A stretch of 10,081 nt of DNA from an uncultured Bacteroidaceae bacterium (GTDB lineage: Bacteria > Bacteroidota > Bacteroidia > Bacteroidales > Bacteroidaceae): contig CAKQRW010000070.1 in NCBI GenBank assembly GCA_934271655.1, positions 1-10,081 of the forward strand, given 5' to 3'. Positions 1-5,541 of this stretch are shown in pieces. The translations under genes were made by a program, and so were the position numbers. The notes beneath the pieces were generated by a model, which was given only the letters and a program-made list of their open reading frames with translations, was not told the origin of the DNA and did not search any database. The stretch's first letter is position 1. Each line of letters begins with the position of its first letter.

Positions 1-121
1 AATACGCAAGCAAATACTATTATAAAAACTTAATCATCAGTTAGTTGAATATTATTCAGCAAACACTAATTATTTTTCATATATATGATCATCTGCTCTT
101 CATATTATATGAATTGCTTTT

Positions 122-162
122 CCATTCACACAACTCACTCTCCCATTCACACAACTCACTCT
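122..162. repeat. Two-copy 21-bp tandem repeat across the stop codon of the MmcQ-like gene
   Basis: The unit starts CCATTCACACAACTCACTCT. Copy one is 122-142 and copy two is 143-162, with only the last base missing or changed. The stop codon of the MmcQ-like gene (156-158, TGA on the minus strand) lies inside copy two. The last coding bases are therefore duplicated just downstream of the gene. Replication slippage is the simplest origin. No function is implied. Confidence 0.85.
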
Positions 163-542
163 TCTACAGCCAACACCTCTGCATGCGCAGCCTTGTCTTT
201 CTTGGTGAGTTTCTTCACTACTTGGATGTAGCTGTGTCGTATCTGCGCACGGATGAAGTCATCGTCAAGCGTGCCATAAAGGTTGACCTGGTTCCAGTAT
301 TTCTTGTTCCAATGCCAGGCTCCCTCTATCTCTGGATGCTGGCTGCGCAGGTCTATGGCCCTGTCGGGGTCGCACTTCAGCGTGATACGCTCTGGATGGG
401 TCAAATCGATGCAGGCAAATATCTTGCCAAGAACACGGATGACAAGGAATTCTTCGCCGAAAGGAAAATCTTCTGTGGCCAATGGCAATGTGAGGCAATA
501 GTCACGAATGCTTTCAATGTTCATACGGTTGCCATTTTTCAT
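156..542 (-). CDS. MmcQ/YjbR family protein (DNA-binding-like fold)
   Basis: This 128-residue protein has the family pattern: an N-terminal stretch MNIESIRDYCLTLP followed by a TEDFPFGE segment, then FLVIRVLGKIFACIDL (about residues 32-47), ITLKCDPDRAIDLR (53-66), a KKYWNQVNLYGTL stretch (80-92) and a closing helix IRHSYIQVVKKL (101-112). The family has a CyaY/double-wing-like fold and is often described as DNA-binding, but its biochemical role is poorly known. The listed start (540-542) overlaps the upstream gene's stop in ATGA, which suggests translational coupling. Family members usually begin at the MNIE methionine, seven codons in (ATG at 522-524), so that start is equally plausible. The 3' end lies in a 21-bp tandem repeat. 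Family membership is fairly sure; function is not. Confidence 0.85.
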   Translation of the reverse strand: MKNGNRMNIESIRDYCLTLPLATEDFPFGEEFLVIRVLGKIFACIDLTHPERITLKCDPDRAIDLRSQHPEIEGAWHWNKKYWNQVNLYGTLDDDFIRAQIRHSYIQVVKKLTKKDKAAHAEVLAVEE

Positions 543-1090
543 TGTTCAAGTCTTGTCATGTGATATCCCATAGCCTTCAGCTGAATGGCGGCTCCCATCA
601 AGTACATCTGCCGCAAAGCTCCGACAAAGGCGCGGAAGGCCTCGGGCGTGCCTGGCTCGATGTGCAGATGGCAGAGGAGGTTGTAGGTGCGGGAAGCGCA
701 CTCGCCTACCACCTTGGAAAGCGCCTGATGCTGCTCTGTGCCCAGCAGCAGCACGTTGACACAGATGTAGTCATCCATGTGATCGAAGTCTATGCGGTCG
801 CGCAGGTACTTGTAGAGGTCTGGCACCTTGCTGTAGAGATTCCAGTCATCATCCCAGTATCTGGCCACAGCCATGCCTATAAACATGGCCCATCCCAACG
901 AGACGGTCGGGTAGGCATTGAACTCTCTCACAGCGTCTGGCAGATAGCTTTCTCCTATCTGAGCCCAATGCGACTCGATGTCCGGGGCTTCGGGAAGGCG
1001 ACGGTCTACCATGTCTGCCGACACCAGGTATCTATAGAGGTCGTCATGAAACTTCTGCTCTATGGCAACCTCATCCTTTTCTTCTGACAT
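539..1090 (-). CDS. Conserved-looking hypothetical protein, helical, soluble
   Basis: I do not recognise the family of this 183-residue protein. It has no signal peptide or clear membrane span. It looks mostly alpha-helical, is rich in Tyr, Asp, Met and Leu, and has a WAMFIGMAVARYWDDDW segment (residues 67-83) and a long C-terminal helix region (about 149-176, FRAFVGALRQMYLMGAAIQL). The coding call rests on an open frame across the whole length, protein-like composition, and an ATGA overlap with the MmcQ-like gene, a common sign of a real co-transcribed pair. A similarly long antisense frame is its shadow. It lies 86 bp downstream of ispD on the same strand and could share its transcript, since I see no TAnnTTTG element in that gap. 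Confidence 0.75.
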   Translation of the reverse strand: MSEEKDEVAIEQKFHDDLYRYLVSADMVDRRLPEAPDIESHWAQIGESYLPDAVREFNAYPTVSLGWAMFIGMAVARYWDDDWNLYSKVPDLYKYLRDRIDFDHMDDYICVNVLLLGTEQHQALSKVVGECASRTYNLLCHLHIEPGTPEAFRAFVGALRQMYLMGAAIQLKAMGYHMTRLEQ

Positions 1091-1176
1091 AATATAACAA
1101 TGATTATTTATATACGTTTTTCAGCTTTCAAGAAGACGGGTCTCAATGGCTGATGACACAGCATCATCACGCTGTC

Positions 1177-1851
1177 TCAGTATCCGCCATGGACCAGCGC
1201 CTCTGCTACAGTAAGGTCAAAGGGCGTGGTTATCTTTATGTTCTCCCTGTTGCCCTCGACAAGAGTCACGGCATGTCCGAAACGCTCCACCACTGATGCA
1301 TCGTCGGTGAAGAAGGATACATAGTCTTGTCCATATGCCGCGCGGAGCAGCCGGGAACTGAACACTTGCGGGGTCTGCACCAGCTTATAGTCATCGCGGG
1401 CAACTGTCTCCGACGCGCCATCTCCGCGCAGGTGCCTTACGGTCTCCACCACGGGGATGACTGGAACGACTGCGCCTGAGCGGCCAGCCTCATCATAGCA
1501 CGCGCGGATGGTCTGCTCTGACACAAAGGGGCGCACGCCGTCATGCACGCCTATCAGCTCGGCATCATCGGCCACACAAGACAAACCATTCTTTACGGAA
1601 TGGAAGCGGGTGGCTCCGCCGCTGGCTATGGCATGCGGAATGGTGAAGCCGTGCTTGCGGCACAACTCACGCCAATACTCTTGCTGCTCTTCGGGAAGGA
1701 CCAACACTATCTGCATGCTTGAATCATACAGGTAGAAACGCTCTATAGTGCGCATCAACACTGGCTTTCCGCCTACGGGAAGAAACTGCTTGGGGATGTC
1801 TGCGCCCATGCGCAGTCCCTTGCCTCCAGCCACTATCACTACTGCTTTCAT
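1177..1851 (-). CDS. ispD: 2-C-methyl-D-erythritol 4-phosphate cytidylyltransferase
   Basis: IspD transfers CMP from CTP to 2-C-methyl-D-erythritol 4-phosphate, an early step of the MEP pathway to isopentenyl diphosphate, in the cytoplasm. At 224 residues it has the usual length. Visible motifs are the nucleotide-binding loop VIVAGGKGLRMG (residues 5-16) with PKQFLPVGGKPVL (20-32), GGATRFHSVKNGL (78-90), VHDGVRPFV (102-110), VQTPQVF (158-164), FTDDASVVE (181-189) and ENIKITTPFDL (203-213). Arg14, Lys21 and Lys206 match the catalytic or substrate-binding basic residues known in the E. coli enzyme. The ATG start gives the expected N-terminus MKAVVIVAGG. A TAACTTTG element lies about 70 bp upstream. 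The enzyme appears complete. Confidence 0.96.
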   Translation of the reverse strand: MKAVVIVAGGKGLRMGADIPKQFLPVGGKPVLMRTIERFYLYDSSMQIVLVLPEEQQEYWRELCRKHGFTIPHAIASGGATRFHSVKNGLSCVADDAELIGVHDGVRPFVSEQTIRACYDEAGRSGAVVPVIPVVETVRHLRGDGASETVARDDYKLVQTPQVFSSRLLRAAYGQDYVSFFTDDASVVERFGHAVTLVEGNRENIKITTPFDLTVAEALVHGGY

Positions 1852-1921
1852 TTTTTTTCTGTTTGGACAAGTTGAAGCCTAATTTATATATAAGTAGATG
1901 CTCAAAATTATTTTATAGTAT

Positions 1922-1929
1922 CAAAGTTA
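1922..1929 (-). promoter_or_regulatory. Candidate ispD promoter -7 element
   Basis: Read on the minus strand this is TAACTTTG, an exact match to the Bacteroidota -7 consensus TAnnTTTG. It would start transcription near 1915, leaving a leader of roughly 65 bases before ispD. I see no TTTG at the expected -33 distance, so support comes from a single element. Confidence 0.45.
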
Positions 1930-1958
1930 GCCGCTCCCATATTTGCCGCACTCTCTCT

Positions 1959-1997
1959 CGGGCATATTTTCCTTCTGTTTATCTGTCACTATGCCCG
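1959..1997. other. Inverted repeat beside the 73-bp array
   Basis: CGGGCATA (1959-1966) is matched by TATGCCCG (1990-1997), giving an 8-bp stem with a 23-base loop. It ends three bases before the first 73-bp repeat. There is no T-run at either foot that would make it a standard terminator. Its role is unknown. Confidence 0.5.
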
Positions 1998-2000
1998 GCA

Positions 2001-2293
2001 TTAAATAAGAAGGGCTGCGCCTCAGCATAGCGTCTGGGCGAGCTTGACGCTCTGCATTCGGCTTGCACCATCTTTAAATAAGAAGGGCTGCGCCTCAGCA
2101 TAGCGTCTGGGCGAGCTTGACACTCTGCATTCGGCTTGCACCATCTTTAAATAAGAAGGGCTGCGCCTCAGCATAGCGTTCAAGCGAGCTTGACGCTCTG
2201 CAATTCGGCTTGCACCATCTTTAAATAAGAAGGGCTGCGCCTCAGCATAGCGTTCAAGCGAGCTTGACGCTCTGCATTCGGCTTGCACCATCT
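2001..2293. repeat. Four tandem copies of a 73-bp hairpin-forming unit
   Basis: Copies begin at 2001, 2074, 2147 and 2221, with lengths 73, 73, 74 and 73. Each runs from TTAAATAAGAAGGGCTGCGC to CTTGCACCATCT. On the minus strand one unit folds on itself. AAGA pairs with TCTT, GGTGC with GCAGCC (one bulge), GCC with GGC and GCA with TGC. The apex is AGCGTCAAG-CTCG-CTTGAACGCT in copies 3 and 4, and AGCGTC paired with GACGCT around an 11-base loop in copies 1 and 2. The array fills much of the 628-base ispD/DJ-1 gap. The unit length is not a multiple of three, so the reading frame rotates from copy to copy. The open frames across it are not genes. It resembles REP/MITE-like palindromic repeats, but no family is assigned. 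Confidence 0.95.
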
Positions 2294-2379
2294 TTGTCTC
2301 TTTCAAACAGAAGAAAAATCTGCCGGGGGATAGAGCATGCCAAATATAAAAATAATTATGAGCACCTACTTAATACTTA

Positions 2380-2429
2380 GCGGGACATCCATTTATACTG
2401 TCATTACAGATATAAATATGGATGCCCGC
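2380..2429. other. Long imperfect hairpin downstream of the DJ-1 gene
   Basis: The left arm GCGGGACATCCATTTATA continues into CTGT. After the loop CATT, the right arm runs ACAG, then TATAAATATGGATG and CCCGC. The arms pair over about 22 bases with three small bulges, forming an almost continuous 50-base hairpin. It lies about 50 bases past the DJ-1 stop codon and may end or stabilise that transcript. Neither strand shows a proper T-run after it, so a rho-independent terminator is not established. Confidence 0.6.
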
Positions 2430-2479
2430 CTATCTTGCTGTCTGTCTATTTGCAATCGAAAATATCGGACTTGCTGCTC

Positions 2480-3034
2480 TTACTTGATAAGAACATTGTA
2501 CATCATTCCCTCCTTTAACTGGCTGGACTTTTCCTCTCCGCTGAAGTACTTGACGATTTCGTAGCCAAGAGCTAATGCGGCAGCAGGGCCGTCGCCTGTG
2601 AAGAGCATGCCGTCGCGCTGCACAAGAGCGGCTGTGTAGTCTGCTCCATCAAGGTATTTCTCAAATCCTGGATAGCATGTCGCCTTCTTTCCGCGCAGCA
2701 GTCCTAACCTGCCATATACCGACGGCGCAGCACATATGGCTGCGAGCGGCTTGCCTGCCTCATAGTGTTTCATGATGACTTTACGCAATCCCTCGTGCAT
2801 GTCAAGATTGGCCGTTCCTGGCATTCCGCCAGGAAGGAACAGCATGCTGGCATCGCTGTAGTCGTTCTGATCAAAAAGGCTGTCGGCCACTATGCCTACT
2901 CCATGAGCGCCAACTACTGTCAAGTCGCCTGTTATGGACACGGTCTTTACTGCCAGTTCTGCACGACGGCATATGTCTACTGGTCCTAAAGCCTCTATTT
3001 CCTCGAAGCCCGTGGCAAGAAACACATAAATCAT
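2480..3034 (-). CDS. DJ-1/PfpI (YajL-like) family protein
   Basis: This 184-residue, single-domain protein is typical of the DJ-1/ThiJ/PfpI superfamily. Members of the YajL/DJ-1 branch are linked to oxidative-stress protection and have disputed glyoxalase or deglycase activity. Visible features are the N-terminal strand MIYVFLATGFEEIEA, with Glu14 at the conserved acidic position, FLPGGMPGTANL (residues 66-77), and the nucleophile elbow AAICAAPSV with Cys101 (98-106). LFTGDGPAAALALGYEIV follows toward the C-terminus, as in YajL. The Cys/Glu pair is intact, so the reactive site looks functional. It lies 125 bp downstream of the tonB-like gene on the same strand, and no TAnnTTTG element is visible in that gap. 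Cotranscription is possible but unproven. The exact activity cannot be read from sequence. Confidence 0.92.
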   Translation of the reverse strand: MIYVFLATGFEEIEALGPVDICRRAELAVKTVSITGDLTVVGAHGVGIVADSLFDQNDYSDASMLFLPGGMPGTANLDMHEGLRKVIMKHYEAGKPLAAICAAPSVYGRLGLLRGKKATCYPGFEKYLDGADYTAALVQRDGMLFTGDGPAAALALGYEIVKYFSGEEKSSQLKEGMMYNVLIK

Positions 3035-3072
3035 ATTATTCTGTTTTTATTATTATACATTATATTATTATA

Positions 3073-3121
3073 CAGCTATACTTTTACTATTGTGCAGCTA
3101 TACTTTTACTATTATGCAGCT
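3073..3121. repeat. 22-bp tandem repeat, two copies plus a stub
   Basis: The unit CAGCTATACTTTTACTAT plus four bases occurs at 3073-3094 and 3095-3116, followed by CAGCT (3117-3121). It sits in the AT-rich gap between the tonB-like gene and the DJ-1 gene, next to a run of TTATTA/TATTAT microsatellite (about 3048-3071). Confidence 0.85.
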
Positions 3122-3159
3122 TTTGATACATGAGCTGTGTGATATGCAGGTGTCATCCA

Positions 3160-4173
3160 TCACCTCAGCTTGAATCTATAGGTGATGCTGCCTTTATCCA
3201 CAGCGTTGCCCTCTGAGAATCTCGACTGCTTGGCAGCAGACACTGCGGCATTCTTCAAGGCAGAAGAGGAAGTGGTGCTCTGCACTACATTTGCGCTAAT
3301 CACCTTGCCTGCGGCATCGACTTGAATGGCCACTACCACAGTACCCTCACTTTGCGGATCGGCATAGGCAGGCTTTGCCAAGTAAACGACAGTACGGTTG
3401 CCCACACTGGCCGTTGTGCCTGTTCCCATACCACCTACGCCTGTTGCTGCTCCCACATTGCTGTTGCCTGTGGGTGAGCCCTGGCTTCCGTTGCCTGAGG
3501 TGTTTCCGCTATTTCCTTTCTTGCCGCCAGAACCAAAGGCTCCAGCCACACGATTATTAGCTGCAGCCTTTGCTGCTTCCTCTGCGGCTTTCTTCCTTGC
3601 GGCTTCCTCTGCGGCTTTCTTCTTGGCTGCTTCCTCTGCGGCTCTCTTCCTTGCGGCCTCCTCTGCTGCTTTCTTCTTGGCAGCTTCCTCTGCTGCTTTC
3701 TTCTTGGCAGCTTCCTCTGCGGCCTTCTTCTTGGCAGCTTCCTCTGCTGCTTTCTTCTTGGCAGCTTCCTCAGCGGCCTTCTTCTTGGCAGCCTCTTCTG
3801 CAGCAATGGACTTTTCTTGATTCTGCGTCATCAGCTGTTGGTTCTCTGACCTTTTCTCAGGCTTCTCAGATTTTTCTTGCTGAGTCTTGCTTTCCTGGGA
3901 TTTCTGAGGTGCAGGAGCTACAGGCACGGTCTCCACTTCTGGTTCCTCCGCACCATCATGCTCGTCGGCAGCATCTCCAGATTCAACAGGCAAGCCACCT
4001 GTGTCCTCGCCAGCAGCATCAGCCAGTTCACCAAGCATGACAGGCACGCCATCCTCCTTTTCCTTGTCAATCTCCGCTTTGTGAAGATACAGAAAAGCAA
4101 GAAGCAGCAGAAGCAGCATGTGAAAAGCTATTGCTATCAACAAGGCTATTATCTTATCTCTTTTATTACTCAT
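3160..4173 (-). CDS. tonB: TonB-type energy transducer with TolA-like repeat rod
   Basis: This 337-residue protein would carry protonmotive-force energy from an ExbB/ExbD motor across the periplasm to outer-membrane transporters. Its layout is: short cytoplasmic N-terminus; one membrane span, IIALLIAIAFHMLLLLLLAFLYL (residues 8-30); an acidic stretch (33-81); a Pro/Gln/Lys/Glu linker (82-122); eight copies of a nine-residue AAEEAAKKK unit plus one degenerate copy (124-204); a Gly/Ser/Asn-rich hinge (210-250); and a TonB C-terminal domain from about 262. That domain shows VVYLAKPAY, GTVVVAIQVDAAGKVISANVV and a final ITYRFKLR. The C-terminus argues for TonB, whereas the alanine/lysine/glutamate rod resembles TolA. 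The gene follows exbD by 118 bp. The class is sure, but the TonB versus TolA role and the partner receptors are open. Confidence 0.88.
   Translation of the reverse strand: MSNKRDKIIALLIAIAFHMLLLLLLAFLYLHKAEIDKEKEDGVPVMLGELADAAGEDTGGLPVESGDAADEHDGAEEPEVETVPVAPAPQKSQESKTQQEKSEKPEKRSENQQLMTQNQEKSIAAEEAAKKKAAEEAAKKKAAEEAAKKKAAEEAAKKKAAEEAAKKKAAEEAARKRAAEEAAKKKAAEEAARKKAAEEAAKAAANNRVAGAFGSGGKKGNSGNTSGNGSQGSPTGNSNVGAATGVGGMGTGTTASVGNRTVVYLAKPAYADPQSEGTVVVAIQVDAAGKVISANVVQSTTSSSALKNAAVSAAKQSRFSEGNAVDKGSITYRFKLR
3562..3804 (-). repeat. In-frame 27-bp repeats encoding the AAEEAAKKK rod
   Basis: Nine consecutive 27-bp units encode residues 124-204 of the tonB-like gene. Five of the first eight are identical at protein level in a row; then AARKR, AAKKK and AARKK variants appear and the last unit degenerates to AAKAA. 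The unit is a multiple of three, so copy-number change would lengthen or shorten the rod without breaking the frame. The same low-complexity DNA makes long antisense open frames here, which are artefacts. Confidence 0.95.
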
Positions 4174-4291
4174 TGTCTATTTCATTGCTTTGCTTTATTT
4201 CATCGCTATATCTCTCTGCGCCTTTTTTCTCTGCATTTTGATTATCATTCCGCCTTATTACCTTTTCTTTTTTTCAGAAATGGCGTGATGG

Positions 4292-4708
4292 CTACTCTTT
4301 GCTTGATGGCGGACGTGTGGCCAGAACCATCTTGAAATGATTCTCATTTGCCACGCTTAATATCTCCACTATATTCTTGTAAGGCACAGACTCATCGGCA
4401 TAGAGCGACACAAACAATTCGGTAGAATCATTTTGCTGAGATTTAAGCACTTCAGGCAACTGCTCCAGAGTGACAGGCTCTTCCTTCTCATTGCCCAATG
4501 CCGCATAAAGGTTCAGGTCCTTGTCTATCACGACTCGGGCCGTAGCTGTCACCGTGGTCTGCTTCTTGCCTTGAGGCAGCAACACTTTTATGGCATTGGG
4601 CGAAACCATAGTGCTGGTAATCATAAAGAAGATAAGCAGCAAAAATATGATGTCTGTCATAGATGCCATATTGAATGTCGGCGACACCTTAATCCTTCTC
4701 TTGAACAT
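4292..4708 (-). CDS. exbD: ExbD/TolR biopolymer transport protein
   Basis: ExbD forms part of the inner-membrane proton channel with ExbB that energises TonB. This 138-residue protein has a short basic N-terminus (FKRRIKVSPTFNMASM), a single membrane span TDIIFLLLIFFMITSTMV (residues 18-35) starting with Asp19, the proton-carrying aspartate of the family, and a periplasmic domain with IKVLLPQG (45-52), ARVVIDKDLNLYA (57-69) and VSLYADESVPYKNIVEIL (100-117). Length and layout match the family. Two bases separate it from the exbB stop, so the pair is almost certainly one transcript with coupled translation. Only one exbD is present; I recall many Bacteroidota clusters carrying two. Confidence 0.95.
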   Translation of the reverse strand: MFKRRIKVSPTFNMASMTDIIFLLLIFFMITSTMVSPNAIKVLLPQGKKQTTVTATARVVIDKDLNLYAALGNEKEEPVTLEQLPEVLKSQQNDSTELFVSLYADESVPYKNIVEILSVANENHFKMVLATRPPSSKE

Positions 4709-4710
4709 AC

Positions 4711-5337
4711 CTATTTCTCCTCCTCGCTAATGATGTCCATGAATGTGAGTGACTTGGCCTCTATCTCATTAACAACACTATCTACCTTTGACACCAGATA
4801 GTTGTAAGCGAACAAAGCTATGATGCCTACAACGAGGCCACCTACAGTTGTGATCATAGCTTGATAAATGCCACTGGACAACAAGCTGATGTCTATATTG
4901 CCACCAGCGTTGCTCATCTGCCAGAATGCTTCCACCATGCCTATTACTGTGCCCAGAAATCCTATCATCGGAGCACCTCCGGCTATAGTGGCCAATACGG
5001 GTAGACGCCTTTCCATGATGGATATCTCAAGGTTGCCCGTGTTCTCTATCGCAGTCTGAATCTCGGCAGCAGGCTTGCCTATACGGCTGATGCCGCGCTC
5101 GATGATGCGCGCTGCCGCTGTATTGGTGATGCGGCAGAAATTGATTGCCGATGATATGTCATTATTCTTTATGTAGTCGCGGATGCGGTCCATGAACAGT
5201 TTGTCATCCTTGCCCGCATTGCGTATGGCAAGAAAGCGCTCCACAAAAATATAAACAGCTATTACTGACATGACAGCCAACACAATCATAATCCATCCGC
5301 CTTTAGACGCAAGCTCAAGAATGCTGAGTTCTTCCAT
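4711..5337 (-). CDS. exbB: MotA/TolQ/ExbB proton channel protein
   Basis: This is the pentamer-forming inner-membrane subunit of the Exb motor. The 208-residue protein has three predicted membrane spans: about residues 15-36 (WIMIVLAVMSVIAVYIF), 112-137 (PVLATIAGGAPMIGFLGTVI) and 156-181 (GIYQAMITTVGGLVVGIIAL). A cytoplasmic domain lies between the first two. The conserved GAPMIGFLGTVIGMVEAF and AMITTVGGLVVGI segments are the family hallmark. It is first in the minus-strand cluster exbB-exbD-tonB, preceded by a well-formed Bacteroidota promoter (5495-5526) about 150 bp upstream and divergent from nadK. TolQ is the main alternative label. The TonB-like C-terminus of the third gene favours ExbB. 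Confidence 0.95.
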   Translation of the reverse strand: MEELSILELASKGGWIMIVLAVMSVIAVYIFVERFLAIRNAGKDDKLFMDRIRDYIKNNDISSAINFCRITNTAAARIIERGISRIGKPAAEIQTAIENTGNLEISIMERRLPVLATIAGGAPMIGFLGTVIGMVEAFWQMSNAGGNIDISLLSSGIYQAMITTVGGLVVGIIALFAYNYLVSKVDSVVNEIEAKSLTFMDIISEEEK

Positions 5338-5470
5338 AATGTTCGTTCTTTTATTTTTTAGTTATTTTTTTTCTTGCTTTTCAGATAAGGTTTTGTGCAA
5401 TGCGCGCACCTTTTATCATTCATGATGCATATTTACTCCAGCCACAAAGCATAAATTCAATTATATTCTG

Positions 5471-5478
5471 TAACTTTG
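5471..5478 (+). promoter_or_regulatory. Candidate nadK promoter -7 element
   Basis: TAACTTTG matches the TAnnTTTG consensus exactly. Transcription would begin near 5485, about 57 bases before the nadK ATG. That also argues against the upstream TTG codon at 5476 as a start, because it lies inside this element. I find no TTTG or TTG at the proper -33 distance. Confidence 0.5.
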
Positions 5479-5494
5479 CAATCGCAATCGTTTG

Positions 5495-5526
5495 CAAAAA
5501 TACGGTTTTTTCATACACAAGACAAA
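5495..5526 (-). promoter_or_regulatory. exbB-exbD-tonB promoter (-33 TTTG, -7 TATTTTTG)
   Basis: On the minus strand TTTG (5526-5523) is followed after exactly 20 bases by TATTTTTG (5502-5495), a full match to the Bacteroidota primary sigma-factor promoter TTTG-N19-21-TAnnTTTG. Transcription would start near 5488, giving a leader of about 150 bases to exbB. It faces the nadK -7 element, with 16 bases between the two. Confidence 0.75.
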
Positions 5527-5541
5527 TTATTATCGCTAAAT

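Noticed and set aside
77..113. AT-rich palindromes TCATATATATGA and TTCATA-TTA-TATGAA downstream of the MmcQ-like gene
   Set aside because: Such short AT palindromes are expected in AT-rich gaps. As a terminator the stems would be very weak.
45..563. 172-residue plus-strand open frame at the left edge
   Set aside because: It is antisense to the MmcQ-like gene, and its start region encodes a translated 21-bp repeat (SHNSL).
542..1087. 181-residue plus-strand open frame antisense to the unrecognised gene
   Set aside because: The minus-strand frame has better protein composition and is coupled by ATGA to a recognised family member. This one has no such support.
2001..2293. CRISPR array
   Set aside because: The 73-bp units are directly tandem with no unique spacers and no cas genes nearby.
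2022..2306. 94-residue minus-strand open frame in the ispD/DJ-1 gap
   Set aside because: It lies wholly in the 73-bp tandem repeats. The unit is not a multiple of three, so the protein is the same repeat read in rotating frames, with no protein-like character.
3398..4040. Long plus-strand open frames of Ala/Phe/Leu/Ser-rich proteins opposite the tonB-like gene
   Set aside because: They are antisense shadows of the 27-bp AAEEAAKKK repeat, which lacks stop codons in several frames.
5476..5541. Upstream TTG start that would add 22 residues to nadK
   Set aside because: The codon lies inside the candidate -7 promoter element, and the ATG at 5542 gives the family's expected N-terminus.
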